A stretch of DNA of 64,000 bases from Halotia branconii CENA392. GTDB lineage: Bacteria; Cyanobacteriota; Cyanobacteriia; Cyanobacteriales; Nostocaceae. Position 1 is the first letter of the stretch. Every line of letters starts with the position of its first letter. Positions 1 to 8,515 of this stretch are shown piece after piece. A program made the position numbers and the translations under genes. The DNA lies in contig NZ_CP124544.1 of assembly GCF_029953635.1 (NCBI RefSeq), positions 62,001-126,000 on the forward strand, given 5' to 3'. The notes below the pieces were generated by a model. That model made no database searches. It was not told the origin of the DNA and saw nothing but the letters and a program-made list of their open reading frames with translations.

Positions 1-471
1 ACCAGACTACATCAAAACTGGCATCTGGAAACGACAATGCCATCGCATCATCGACCGCAAACTGGGCATTTAGCCCAAGGGGTGTTAACTCCTGGGCGCG
101 GTTAACCTGAATAGGACTAATGGTAATCCCTGTGACAGCAAATCCATAATCTCGCGCTAAAATCCGGCTGCTACCCCCGATCCCACAGCCAACATCTAAG
201 ACGGTAGTACCAGGAGGTAATTTTTCTAAACCTCCCCATTTAACCATTTCATGCACAAAATCAGATTTAGCAGTCAAAAAATCCTTTCGTCGTGGCGGCG
301 AACCGTAATGACCGAGGTGAATGTGTTCCCCCCAATAAAACTCTAGGATGCCGTCAAGCGTCCATTGGTCGTAGGAATTGGCGACTGTGGCTGAGGATTC
401 ATACTTGCGGGCAGTTAGGAAATAAGCCGCAATTCCAATCACCAAAATCAGAAGAAAACCAATTACAGAAT
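1..471 (-). pseudogene. MPBQ/MSBQ methyltransferase, N-terminal part, split by IS
   Basis: The reverse strand encodes one hydrophobic N-terminal helix, then a SAM methyltransferase with motif I VLDVGCGIGGSS and the stretch YWGEHIHLGHYG. From memory these match Synechocystis Sll0418, the 2-methyl-6-phytyl(solanyl)-1,4-benzoquinone methyltransferase of tocopherol/plastoquinone synthesis at the membrane. The gene runs off the left window edge, so its C-terminus is unseen. Its first codons are separated by the IS at 472-1924; the missing 5' end lies at 1925-1945 and rejoins in frame. No ATG precedes the helix inside the IS, so only rescue from a weak internal GTG/TTG could give protein. Family assignment is firm; the exact substrate is inferred. 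Confidence 0.85.
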
Positions 472-1924
472 CAATACCTTCGCCAAAAAAAGAGTATGAA
501 GAGAGAGGGCGCTTTGTAGTAGAGTTGTTGTCTTCCCAAACGACAACTCAAAAGCTACAATTCGCCCATGTTGGACATCCTATCACTGTTACAATGCCTG
601 CTACCGCAGATCAACGCTACGACGATGCGCCGAATGAACCAGATCATCATGGCCATGTTAGCAATGAGCGGCCGAGCCACCATGTTGGGAATTTCTCGTT
701 GGACAGACATTGGTGGTAGTTATCGGACAATGTTGAGATTTTTTCATACAGTAATACCTTGGGCAACATTGTTTTGGCTGTTTTTTCGTAAACATTTATG
801 GCGAAAGGATGAAGTATATTTGCTTGCCGGAGATGAAGTTGTAGTCAGCAAGTCGGGTAAACAGACTTATGGGTTGGATAGATTCTTCTCTAGCCTAGTA
901 AACAAACCTATATCAGGGCTATCTTTCTTTGTCTTGTCGTTAGTAAGTGTTGAGCAAAGACAGTCATTTCCGATTCAAATAGAACAAGTAATCAAGAGTA
1001 ATACTAAAACAAATATTCAGTTGTCAAGCGAAAAAATAAAAACCAAAGAAAAACGTGGACGTGGACGACCAAAAGGGAGTAAAAACAAAAATAAAACCGA
1101 AGTGATATTCACATCTGAACTATTGCTAATTAAAAAGATGATTAATTCACTATTCAAGTTAGTAGCTAATTTTATTCCCCTAACATACTTGGTAGTAGAT
1201 GGTCATTTTGGTAACAACAACGCTTTACAGATGGCACGACAAGTGAACTTGCACATAATTTCCAAGTTGCGCCACGATTCAGCATTATATATCCCTTATG
1301 AAAATCCTGACTATCATAAACGCTCTCGTCGTAAATACGGTGACAAACTAGACTATAGTAATATACCTGACAAATATTTATCTAAAAGTAGCATTGAGGA
1401 TGAGATTCAAAGTGATATTTATCAAGCCACTCTCCTTCACAAAGAATTTGCCCAAGCTCTAAATGTAGTGATTTTAGTCAAAACCAATCTTAAGACTAAT
1501 GTTCGTAGCCATGTAGTTCTATTCTCCAGTGACCTGGAATTATCATTTGAAAAAATAATTGATTATTACAAACTCCGCTTTCAAATCGAGTTTAACTTCC
1601 GTGATGCAAAGCAGTTTTGGGGGTTGGAAGATTTTATGAATCTGAGGCAAACTGCGGTAACTAACGCTGCTAATTTCGCATTTTTTATGGTTAATTTATC
1701 TCATCATCTTCTCGCTGATTTTCGCCTCATTAATCCCGGCTCCGGCATTATTGACCTTAAGGCTCATTATCGTGGCTTTCGATATATCCATGAAATTTTA
1801 AAAATGCTTCCAGAAATCCCTGAGCCTATTTTATTAAACCAGATTTTTGCCAAGCTTACTTCTTTAGGACGCATTCATCCCGTTTCTACGGGCGTTGAAC
1901 CCTCGTAATTTGGCAGAGGTATTG
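472..1924 (+). mobile_element. IS4-like insertion sequence (1453 bp)
   Basis: The element is bounded by imperfect terminal inverted repeats (left CAATACCTTCGCCAAA, right end reverse complement CAATACCTCTGCCAAA) and by a 5-bp direct duplication AGAAT at 467-471 and 1925-1929. It carries one full-length transposase gene. Intact ends, intact duplication and an uninterrupted transposase suggest a recent insertion. Confidence 0.9.
568..1908 (+). CDS. IS4-like DDE transposase
   Basis: A 446-residue DDE transposase. Candidate catalytic residues are D89 (LLAGDEVV), the D of YLVVDGHFGN and the E of YKLRFQIEFNFRDAKQ, followed by the usual C-terminal helix-rich part. An AT-hook-like basic stretch (GRGRPKGSKNK) sits between the first two acidic blocks. 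The ATG at 568 is the first in frame after the left inverted repeat. The gene fills the element and stops just before the right inverted repeat. Nothing indicates a frameshift, so the protein could be active. Family is called from motif layout only; the exact ISfinder group was not determined. Confidence 0.85.
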   Translation: MLDILSLLQCLLPQINATTMRRMNQIIMAMLAMSGRATMLGISRWTDIGGSYRTMLRFFHTVIPWATLFWLFFRKHLWRKDEVYLLAGDEVVVSKSGKQTYGLDRFFSSLVNKPISGLSFFVLSLVSVEQRQSFPIQIEQVIKSNTKTNIQLSSEKIKTKEKRGRGRPKGSKNKNKTEVIFTSELLLIKKMINSLFKLVANFIPLTYLVVDGHFGNNNALQMARQVNLHIISKLRHDSALYIPYENPDYHKRSRRKYGDKLDYSNIPDKYLSKSSIEDEIQSDIYQATLLHKEFAQALNVVILVKTNLKTNVRSHVVLFSSDLELSFEKIIDYYKLRFQIEFNFRDAKQFWGLEDFMNLRQTAVTNAANFAFFMVNLSHHLLADFRLINPGSGIIDLKAHYRGFRYIHEILKMLPEIPEPILLNQIFAKLTSLGRIHPVSTGVEPS

Positions 1925-1945
1925 AGAATATAATAAAGTTGACAT
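1925..1945 (-). pseudogene. Detached start of the methyltransferase gene
   Basis: On the minus strand an ATG at 1945-1943 begins MSTLLYS and continues, after deleting the IS and one AGAAT copy, into VIGFLLILVIGIAAYF of the methyltransferase. A GGAG lies about 9 nt upstream of the ATG. This shows the original gene start and that the IS entered at codons 6-7. Confidence 0.8.
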
Positions 1946-1967
1946 TTTTTTGAATGCTCCTATACAC

Positions 1968-2222
1968 CTATTTGAGTCGAGCTAATGGTTTACTCATGGC
2001 TGCTCGTCCTGAATCAGACGAGCGATGTCGTAACCGCCCGACGGATGCAATCGCAATATAAATCATCCGATACATCGACATTGCAATGTTTTGAACATCT
2101 TGAATAATTTTCCCTTGAGGTAGACTGGGCTTGTGTTTATCTTGGAGGAGGGCCGTTTGTTTGACAAAGGGATGAATAGCAGTAGGAATCTTCCCAGTTC
2201 GGTGAAGATAGAATTTCGGCAT
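1968..2222 (-). CDS. Small hypothetical ORF, doubtful
   Basis: An 84-residue open frame with no recognised domain and one mildly hydrophobic stretch (MSMYRMIYIAIASVG). It is the first sizeable minus-strand frame after the cobalamin riboswitch, but about 440 bp of apparently non-coding sequence intervene. It may be a gene remnant or a chance frame. Confidence 0.25.
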   Translation of the reverse strand: MPKFYLHRTGKIPTAIHPFVKQTALLQDKHKPSLPQGKIIQDVQNIAMSMYRMIYIAIASVGRLRHRSSDSGRAAMSKPLARLK

Positions 2223-2373
2223 GATGATTAACCGAGTCAGAATTTAACTAAAATACAGAGAAGTTATGCACGCCAGAGATAGCGATGAAAAGTTAGTGCC
2301 ATACCTCGTTGAAAATATTTCTCTTTATCAAAGTAAAAGAAATACCTGAATACTCACAAAGTAATTACTGTAA

Positions 2374-2449
2374 GACTTACACAAATAAAGGCTTCGTCAT
2401 TGCGACCATAGGGAAGCAATGACGAAAATAAGTTAGTTTTGCGTAAGTC
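2374..2449. repeat. Nested hairpin repeat, MITE-like
   Basis: Outer arms GACTTACACAAA (2374-2385) and TTTTGCGTAAGTC (2437-2449) enclose inner arms TTCGTCATTGC (2393-2403) and GCAATGACGAA (2416-2426). The ends resemble GACTTACGCAAA-type termini seen on many cyanobacterial miniature elements. It carries no gene. Confidence 0.6.
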
Positions 2450-2667
2450 CTGTACTAATTGAAATTTAATATTAAAGCTTCGGATACCTCGGCTACGCTC
2501 GGTACAAGTTCTTTCAGCTTTAACGTTGAGCAAAGTTGAGACATTAATTACTTATTTCGTGGAAAGCCGCCACTTGTAGCGTTTTTATGTGCAGTGCTTT
2601 CAAAATATCAAACCTAGCGATCGCCATGTAATAAACCATCCGTGCCTCGCAGATGTACAAAATTTAC

Positions 2668-2815
2668 AAGTCAACTTCGGCGGGCATTCTGACTCACAAG
2701 GTAAACCTTGATTACAGCTGCGGGACAATGCCGGATTCGCACCGGACTTTCCCCCTTACCTCTAGTGGCTGACCCCCACTAGAACCGAGTTGCTATTGAG
2801 AAAATAGTACCACAG
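2668..2815 (-). promoter_or_regulatory. Cobalamin riboswitch
   Basis: Read on the minus strand, the region contains the diagnostic cobalamin-aptamer blocks in order: AGCCACTAG, GGGGGAAAGTCCGGTGCGAA, the GTCCCGCAGCTGTAAT segment and GTCAGAATGCCCGCC. Such RNAs bind adenosyl- or methylcobalamin and lower expression of downstream B12-related genes. Here the downstream (lower-coordinate) side holds no recognisable B12 synthesis, uptake or metE-type gene. The aptamer appears orphaned, probably by genome rearrangement. Ends are approximate. Confidence 0.88.
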
Positions 2816-3012
2816 CAATGATGCTGAAATTCAGCAGCTACTTAAAACGTAAAGTAATCCCCACCGTACCAAAATCAGCAAAAGCTAGGACGATCGCATA
2901 ATTAAGAATGAAAGCTAATCACCAGACATACCCAAATACTAAAAGAAGTCTTGGTTATAGCAACCAAGACTAAAGAGCGAATTTATTCAATTGAACACGC
3001 TTACACAATTGC

Positions 3013-3252
3013 TTATCCCAAATTACTGAAGAAAGTCCCCCAAATGGTTCCTGTTACTCCCACAGCAATTAAAAGGTTAGTGAAAAACTTGCCTAATTCA
3101 GTTGATTCTCCCAGTACTTTATCATCTTGACCTGCACTGAAAAATAATGACCAGGCTTGGTTAACGTTAATTGTTTCAAAGTTGTTGAAATCGGGTCTAA
3201 AAACAACGGGGCCAATTAAATCTTTTTTAGGGAAATCAAAATCAGTTTTCAT
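3013..3252 (-). CDS. Small membrane protein paired with HLIP
   Basis: A 79-residue protein with a soluble N-terminus and one C-terminal hydrophobic helix (about residues 55-77, FFTNLLIAVGVTGTIWGTFF). It lacks the ExxNxR chlorophyll-binding signature, so it is not a canonical HLIP. It lies 62 bp downstream of the HLIP gene on the same strand and is probably co-transcribed, which suggests a thylakoid location. Function is not known to me. Confidence 0.7.
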   Translation of the reverse strand: MKTDFDFPKKDLIGPVVFRPDFNNFETINVNQAWSLFFSAGQDDKVLGESTELGKFFTNLLIAVGVTGTIWGTFFSNLG

Positions 3253-3314
3253 AGCAATCCTCTGGTAATTTTTTATCGGTTAATTGAGTGAAATTCTTAA
3301 ATATTCAGATTTAG

Positions 3315-3527
3315 TTATAGGTTTGTCAGCCATCCAATCAAGCCGTGTCCTGTGACAACTTCTACAGCTATGAGTGAGACAAAACCAATCATCGCCAAAC
3401 GTCCATTGAGTTTCTCGGCGTACTCGGTAAAACCTGCTCTTGGGGTTTTATCTACATAAACCTTTGGTTCAATTGCAAAGTTGTTGAGTTGACCGAGTTC
3501 GTTCATGGTAAAGCCTTTGCTTGTCAT
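3315..3527 (-). CDS. High-light-inducible protein (HLIP/SCP)
   Basis: A 70-residue single-helix protein with the chlorophyll a/b-binding signature EKLNGRLAMIGFVSLIAVEVVTG split as ExLNGRxAMxGF plus helix; the conserved Glu, Asn and Arg are present. HLIPs bind chlorophyll and carotenoid in the thylakoid and protect photosystem assembly and chlorophyll turnover under strong light. The first ATG follows an AAAGGAAA ribosome site; a second in-frame Met is at residue 8. Three HLR1-type boxes lie 22-49 bp upstream, which fits RpaB control of light-stress genes. Confidence 0.92.
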   Translation of the reverse strand: MTSKGFTMNELGQLNNFAIEPKVYVDKTPRAGFTEYAEKLNGRLAMIGFVSLIAVEVVTGHGLIGWLTNL

Positions 3528-3548
3528 GTCTTTTTTCCTTTACTTGCT

Positions 3549-3576
3549 TATGTAACTAAATATAACAATATGTAAA
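3549..3576 (-). promoter_or_regulatory. Triple HLR1 box (RpaB site)
   Basis: On the minus strand three octamers lie in tandem with 2-bp spacers: TTTACATA, GTTATATT (one mismatch) and GTTACATA. This fits the HLR1 consensus (G/T)TTACA(T/A)(T/A), which is bound by the response regulator RpaB at high-light genes. Confidence 0.65.
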
Positions 3577-3781
3577 TATTTTTTGCAAGCGCTTGACACG
3601 AATAAAAATGACGGTTATCCGTACTAAAAGAAATCGAAGATACCGTAACTTTCGCGTAGCGTCTCCGTTGTGGGAGAATCGCCTCTGACAATTTAAAGAA
3701 CATGATTAGTAGGACTTTGGTCAGGTTTTTTAACCAATCCGATGTAGCGAGAGGGCTGTATACCTTGTAAATGTGTTGCTT

Positions 3782-4990
3782 CTATGACCGCAAGTTGATT
3801 ATTAGTAATACGCTCAATAAACTCAAGGCTGCACTAATGATAAACATAAACGTATATCCCGTAGCACTGGCGATCGCACCACTCAAAACTGAAGCAGCAA
3901 TTCCGCCAATGTATACTACTGACACCTGAAATGTATAATCAGTAGCGGCTGTTGCAGGTTCGCATTTATCCATCATGGCACTTAGTAATGCAGTATATGC
4001 CATACTTTGGGCTGCATTGACTGTGATACTAACAGCATACAACACAGGTAAACTACTGATACCAATTGCAGGTATGATATACAAAAGTGTCACCATGCTT
4101 GCAGCAAAGCCAAATAGAGCTAGAGAACGTAATCTTCCCCAGTGGGTAATCAAAACTCCTGCAATTAAAGCACTAACAATACGGACACTGTAACTGACAA
4201 TACCCAACATTAAGCCAATATCTGAGAGCGACAAACCTCTATCAACAAAAAGTGGACGGAGCATTGTACCTGACATCATTTCGCCTCCCATATATAGCAA
4301 TACTACGAAAAGCCACGGTAATGCTTTGGGACGCGAGAGAAAGTTGATAAAAGGTTGAAAATAAGATTTAAAAAATTTTGATTTCTGAGATTTATTACTA
4401 ATTTTTTCTTTATATAATATTACTGGAATTAAAGTCAGAAAAATTACAACTGACATGATTATCAAGCTATACCGCCAGCCGATTCTATCTAGTAAAATCA
4501 GCGCTCCACCTCCACCAATAATAGCGCCAAAAACATTTCCCCCAGCTTGAATAGCGTTTCCTAGTCCTCTTTCTCGCGGTTCGAGTAAATTTACTGCTAA
4601 CGCATCAGTTGCAATGTCTTGGCTGGCGGAGAATAAAAAAGCGAGAAACATACAAAAAACTAAGATATTGAAATTCTCTTGAATATCAATAAATCCACAT
4701 CCAAATGTTACAAGTGCTAACAAAACTTGAAAACAGATAATCCAACCGCGATAACGTCCTAACCTTGGCAAATGGTAGCGGTCAATAAAAGGCGACCACA
4801 GAAATTTTAAGGCTGAGGGAAGAATGAGAAAACTTAACAACCCGATAGCATCCAGCGACATATTTTGTTGTCGCATAAAAACAGGTACGGTTTGGATAAA
4901 AAAGGTTGTCGGAATGAATTGAGTAGTATAAAGTGTGGCGAGTAAAATTAATTTAGTAAGCATAGCAATATGCAGAGGATAACAAATCAA
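3782..4990 (-). CDS. MFS permease, AmpG/RhtX-FptX-like (metallophore import)
   Basis: A 402-residue inner-membrane protein with about 12 hydrophobic helices. The N-terminal layout (LYTTQFIPTTFF, then SFLILPSALKFLWSPFIDRY and SASQDIATDALAVN) is that of the AmpG-like MFS branch. That branch includes RhtX/FptX, which carry ferric siderophores across the inner membrane without an ABC system. It starts 51 bp after the TonB-dependent receptor gene on the same strand, so the two likely form an import operon. Divergent metallophore biosynthesis genes support uptake of a metal complex. Muropeptide import is the alternative for the family but fits the context poorly. Confidence 0.82.
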   Translation of the reverse strand: MICYPLHIAMLTKLILLATLYTTQFIPTTFFIQTVPVFMRQQNMSLDAIGLLSFLILPSALKFLWSPFIDRYHLPRLGRYRGWIICFQVLLALVTFGCGFIDIQENFNILVFCMFLAFLFSASQDIATDALAVNLLEPRERGLGNAIQAGGNVFGAIIGGGGALILLDRIGWRYSLIIMSVVIFLTLIPVILYKEKISNKSQKSKFFKSYFQPFINFLSRPKALPWLFVVLLYMGGEMMSGTMLRPLFVDRGLSLSDIGLMLGIVSYSVRIVSALIAGVLITHWGRLRSLALFGFAASMVTLLYIIPAIGISSLPVLYAVSITVNAAQSMAYTALLSAMMDKCEPATAATDYTFQVSVVYIGGIAASVLSGAIASATGYTFMFIISAALSLLSVLLIINLRS

Positions 4991-5041
4991 ACAAAAATAG
5001 CGACATAAAAAATAATCTTTCCCATCGCTACAACAATTAAA

Positions 5042-7549
5042 TTAGAAATTAGCTTTAACTTGCACGCCATAGGTCACGGGATCGCCAAATCCTGCGGTTC
5101 CATCTGGTACTGGGAATAAGTATCCAGAGGTAATATAACGAGTATCAAACAAGTTATTTGCATAGAGGTAAATGCCATATTTCTCAGCTTCGTAACCGAT
5201 GCGGGCATTAACTAAGGCATAAGGTTCTTGCTTGATTTGGTTCGCATCATCAAAATAAGTAATCCCATAACCACGCAATTCTGCACGAGCAAATAAGCCG
5301 GACTGACTGCGATATTGAGCAGCTAAATTGTAAGTAAATTGTGGAGAAAGGGGAACTTGATTATTGCTTAAGTCTACACCTGTATCGGAATTTAGGTAGT
5401 TTTTGTATATACTATCTACATAACCAACTGATGCAGTTAAATCGAATCCTTTAGCTGGTTTTGCTTTCAGTTCCAATTCTACTCCTGTAGCTTCCAGGTC
5501 AACGTTGTTAACTCTGCCAAAAAAACCACTCTCGTCATATTGCAAAACTTGATAATTATTTACGTCATTGTGAAAGACTGATAGGTTAGCAATTAAACGA
5601 TTATCAAGCCAAGAAGATTTCAAACCCACTTCATAACTCCAGGTTTTTTCTTCTCCAAATCGCAGTTCTGCTTCGCTATTAGCGCGATAGTTTAATCCCC
5701 CCGGTCTATAACCTTTGGCAATAGTCACGTATCCCATTAAATTAGGATTGAATTGATATTTCAAACCAAAGCGAGGGATCAATTCATTGTTGCTGATTTC
5801 ATCTTTAAATTCTGGACGCTGGGGAGTTCGAGTTCCGTCAGCGTTTATAGATTCATAAGTACTATCTGAAGATGCATCACTAGATTCGTAACGCAAACCA
5901 GCAAATACAGTTAATGGTTCTATCAGCTGATAATCTACTTGTCCAAATACCGCGTATGTTTGACGATAATCGTCTCCAGTACGTCTAAATCTTCCAAATC
6001 CAGGAAAGTCGGTTTGAGCATTGCCAACGTTAAAGTCACGAGATTCGTAGTAACTACCTAACAACCATTGAAAACGCTGAGCTGTTTCTGGAGATTGGAA
6101 ACGTAATTCTTGCGTCCATAATGTGGAGTCAATACCATCAATAATTTGTATGGCTCCTGTGCTTCCCGGAACAACGTTTTCTTGACGGGTAAAACGACGT
6201 GCGGTGATAGATGTGGCTCGGAAACCCTCGCCGTTGTAACCGATTTTTAAAGCTTGGGTATTTGTATCTAGCTTACTATATCCTTCGGTTTGTAAATTAA
6301 CCTCGAATGGGTCACTAGGATTTAGCTTGTTGTAGGTTGGATTACCGTCATCTGTAAAGCTGTTATAGCTATTAAAAGATACTGTCCAATCCGGTGTAGG
6401 TGTCCATAAAAGTTGCGCTCGTGCAGCTAGGCGCGATCGCTCGCCTATTTCATTACCTGTAGCTAGGTTCCTAATAAATCCATCCTGTCCTCTGTAAGCT
6501 CCCGCAATTCGCAGTGATAGTTTATCGTCAACCAAAGCATCGTTGAGAGAAAATTGGAATTCGCGGCTGTTAAATCTACCGTAACTTGCACTAAGTCGTG
6601 TTTCTGGTTCTGGCGTTGCTTGTCTGGAAGTGATATTGACGACCCCACCAGAACTATTTCGGCCGTATAGCGTACTTTGAGGGCCTCTTAGCACTTCTAT
6701 TTGTTCTAGATCGACTAAAGCCAAGTCTAAAAAGCCGTTATAGTCAATTGGAATATCATCGATGTAAAAGGCTACGCTATCCTGAGCGGTAAGAAAATTT
6801 TGATTGTTCAAACCCCGCAAACTGTAATTACTAAACTCTGTACCACCGGAAGATGTGGGAAGAAAGTTAAAGTTAGGCGTTTGATTGGCAATATCAATCA
6901 AAGAATCGATTTGAGCATCTTCTATTTCCTGACGAGGGATTACCGTAACACTAATAGGTACATTCTGTGCATTTTCCGGTCGTTTTTGGGCGGTAACAGT
7001 TAGTTCAATATCTGGTTCATTAGGTTTTTGGCTATCGGCTGAAGGTTGAGTTTCAGGTATTGTTGGTGTCACCCCTAAAACTAAACCTTCATCGCTGTCA
7101 AATAGTTCTACTTTTGGAGCTTGTGTTGTCCCCATTATAGTAATTTGGATACTATTTGCATCCTGGTTTGCCGCTAATACTTCTGTAATTCCTGCAACTG
7201 GCTTTTCTTGACGGAAGGTATTACCACTTGCTAAACGCAGTTGTGCATTGGGAATATTTGCAATAAAGCTATTACCTTCTATTTTAGTTGTGGCTTGTAG
7301 CTTGTCAGATACAGATGTTTCTAAAACAACTTCTAACCCACTAGCCGTCTGATTCAACTTTATCCCTGTTACTAGAATAGTAGACTGTTGTTGAGCTAAC
7401 CATTCCTTCACACTTGTATTAGTCAGTTGAATATCTGAAAGTTGGAAAATTTGACGATCTTCTTTTGTTACAGCTAAAGCTTGTTGATTTATAAATATGA
7501 CAAGTATGATAGCTAGTCCTGAATTTCCCAGTAGATACAGTTTCCTCAT
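5042..7549 (-). CDS. TonB-dependent receptor with N-terminal AMIN domain
   Basis: An 835-residue outer-membrane receptor. Order: signal peptide (about 1-26), AMIN-type beta domain (about 55-160), Pro-rich linker, TonB-box-like ELTVTAQKRP (about 182), plug domain with YIDDIPID and VEVLRGPQSTLYGR-type motifs (about 190-310), then a 22-strand barrel ending in aromatic Phe. The barrel motif KGYRPGGLNYR is typical of catecholate and yersiniabactin-type receptors. AMIN fusion to TonB receptors is common in cyanobacteria and is thought to anchor or orient them near peptidoglycan. First gene of an operon with the MFS importer; opposite the isonitrile NRPS cluster, whose metal-loaded product is the inferred ligand. 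Confidence 0.93.
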   Translation of the reverse strand: MRKLYLLGNSGLAIILVIFINQQALAVTKEDRQIFQLSDIQLTNTSVKEWLAQQQSTILVTGIKLNQTASGLEVVLETSVSDKLQATTKIEGNSFIANIPNAQLRLASGNTFRQEKPVAGITEVLAANQDANSIQITIMGTTQAPKVELFDSDEGLVLGVTPTIPETQPSADSQKPNEPDIELTVTAQKRPENAQNVPISVTVIPRQEIEDAQIDSLIDIANQTPNFNFLPTSSGGTEFSNYSLRGLNNQNFLTAQDSVAFYIDDIPIDYNGFLDLALVDLEQIEVLRGPQSTLYGRNSSGGVVNITSRQATPEPETRLSASYGRFNSREFQFSLNDALVDDKLSLRIAGAYRGQDGFIRNLATGNEIGERSRLAARAQLLWTPTPDWTVSFNSYNSFTDDGNPTYNKLNPSDPFEVNLQTEGYSKLDTNTQALKIGYNGEGFRATSITARRFTRQENVVPGSTGAIQIIDGIDSTLWTQELRFQSPETAQRFQWLLGSYYESRDFNVGNAQTDFPGFGRFRRTGDDYRQTYAVFGQVDYQLIEPLTVFAGLRYESSDASSDSTYESINADGTRTPQRPEFKDEISNNELIPRFGLKYQFNPNLMGYVTIAKGYRPGGLNYRANSEAELRFGEEKTWSYEVGLKSSWLDNRLIANLSVFHNDVNNYQVLQYDESGFFGRVNNVDLEATGVELELKAKPAKGFDLTASVGYVDSIYKNYLNSDTGVDLSNNQVPLSPQFTYNLAAQYRSQSGLFARAELRGYGITYFDDANQIKQEPYALVNARIGYEAEKYGIYLYANNLFDTRYITSGYLFPVPDGTAGFGDPVTYGVQVKANF

Positions 7550-8515
7550 TTAATCCTCACACCAAAAAAGTCATCTAAAATTGTCAACAAAAGTTAATAA
7601 AAATAAAGCTGTCAGTAGTAAATCAACTAAAGCGTTTATGTGCTAAATTGTTTGGCTTTGTGGTAAATGTGTCAAATGACAACCTGTCAAACTTCTAAAT
7701 CGCGTTCTAGCTTGAAAATTACTTATTGATTAATTATTCTTATAGTCGAGACAAGTTGATTGAGATACCTTTAAAACTCTTAACAAACAAGCATTTAAGA
7801 TTAATTTGACTTATTGTCAAATATCAAAATTTTTTTATAGAAAAATAAAAATATATAAGATCAATTATCAACAAATACGCTAACAATAGACAGTAGTATT
7901 TAATACTATAGTTTTTTTATACGTATCAAAGCTTGAAAACAGATTATAAACAACACACCTAATCTCTGAATTTTTTGCTGGACAAGGATATTGATGAAAA
8001 AACAACCTAAATTTTGAACTACCAAACGCTTGCTATTGAGGGATTATTATACTCTAAATACGTTGGAATGGATAAATGGTTAAAGTATATTTTTTAACTT
8101 CTAATTAATTTGAAGAAAAAAATCAAATAGTCAAAGCTAATATGTACTACTTTATACTCATTGTGATAAACAGATTTTAGATTGACAATACTCTAAAATC
8201 TGTATTAGCTTAAGCTACATTGTTTTAAAAATGAAATAAAAGCGGTGAAATTATTAGACAATTTTAGTGTTCTAATTTAGTAATGTTAGTAGAAAATAGT
8301 TGATATTATGCACACGATACTAGCTTTAAAGTTAAAAGTTGTGTATAAGATAATGCTTTAAAACTTGAAATCGCAGAATTTCTTTCAGTCGATTTGCGGA
8401 ACTTAGTTGAGTATCTGATATAAAAAAGCAAATTTTTTACTTTTTACTGCTGCTAGCAATAGATTCACATAGCTTGTTACGACTACACAAAAAAACCTAA
8501 GCAATTTTCTGAGAA
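7550..8515. promoter_or_regulatory. Divergent AT-rich control region
   Basis: About 970 bp without a gene between receptor and biosynthesis operons. TGTCAA-containing motifs recur near the receptor: TGTCAAATGACA (7670-7681), CTGTCAAAC (7684-7692) and the dyad ATTTGACttattGTCAAAT (7804-7822). Nearer the biosynthesis genes is a perfect hairpin CAGATTTTAGA/TCTAAAATCTG (8171-8202). No clear Fur or Zur consensus was found by eye. Confidence 0.45.

Noticed and set aside
525..719. Plus-strand 64-residue frame at the IS left end
   Set aside because: Out of frame with and overlapping the transposase; no features.
7717..7740. Possible Fur box (GATTAATTATTCTTAT)
   Set aside because: Too many mismatches to the Fur consensus; ordinary A/T-rich text.
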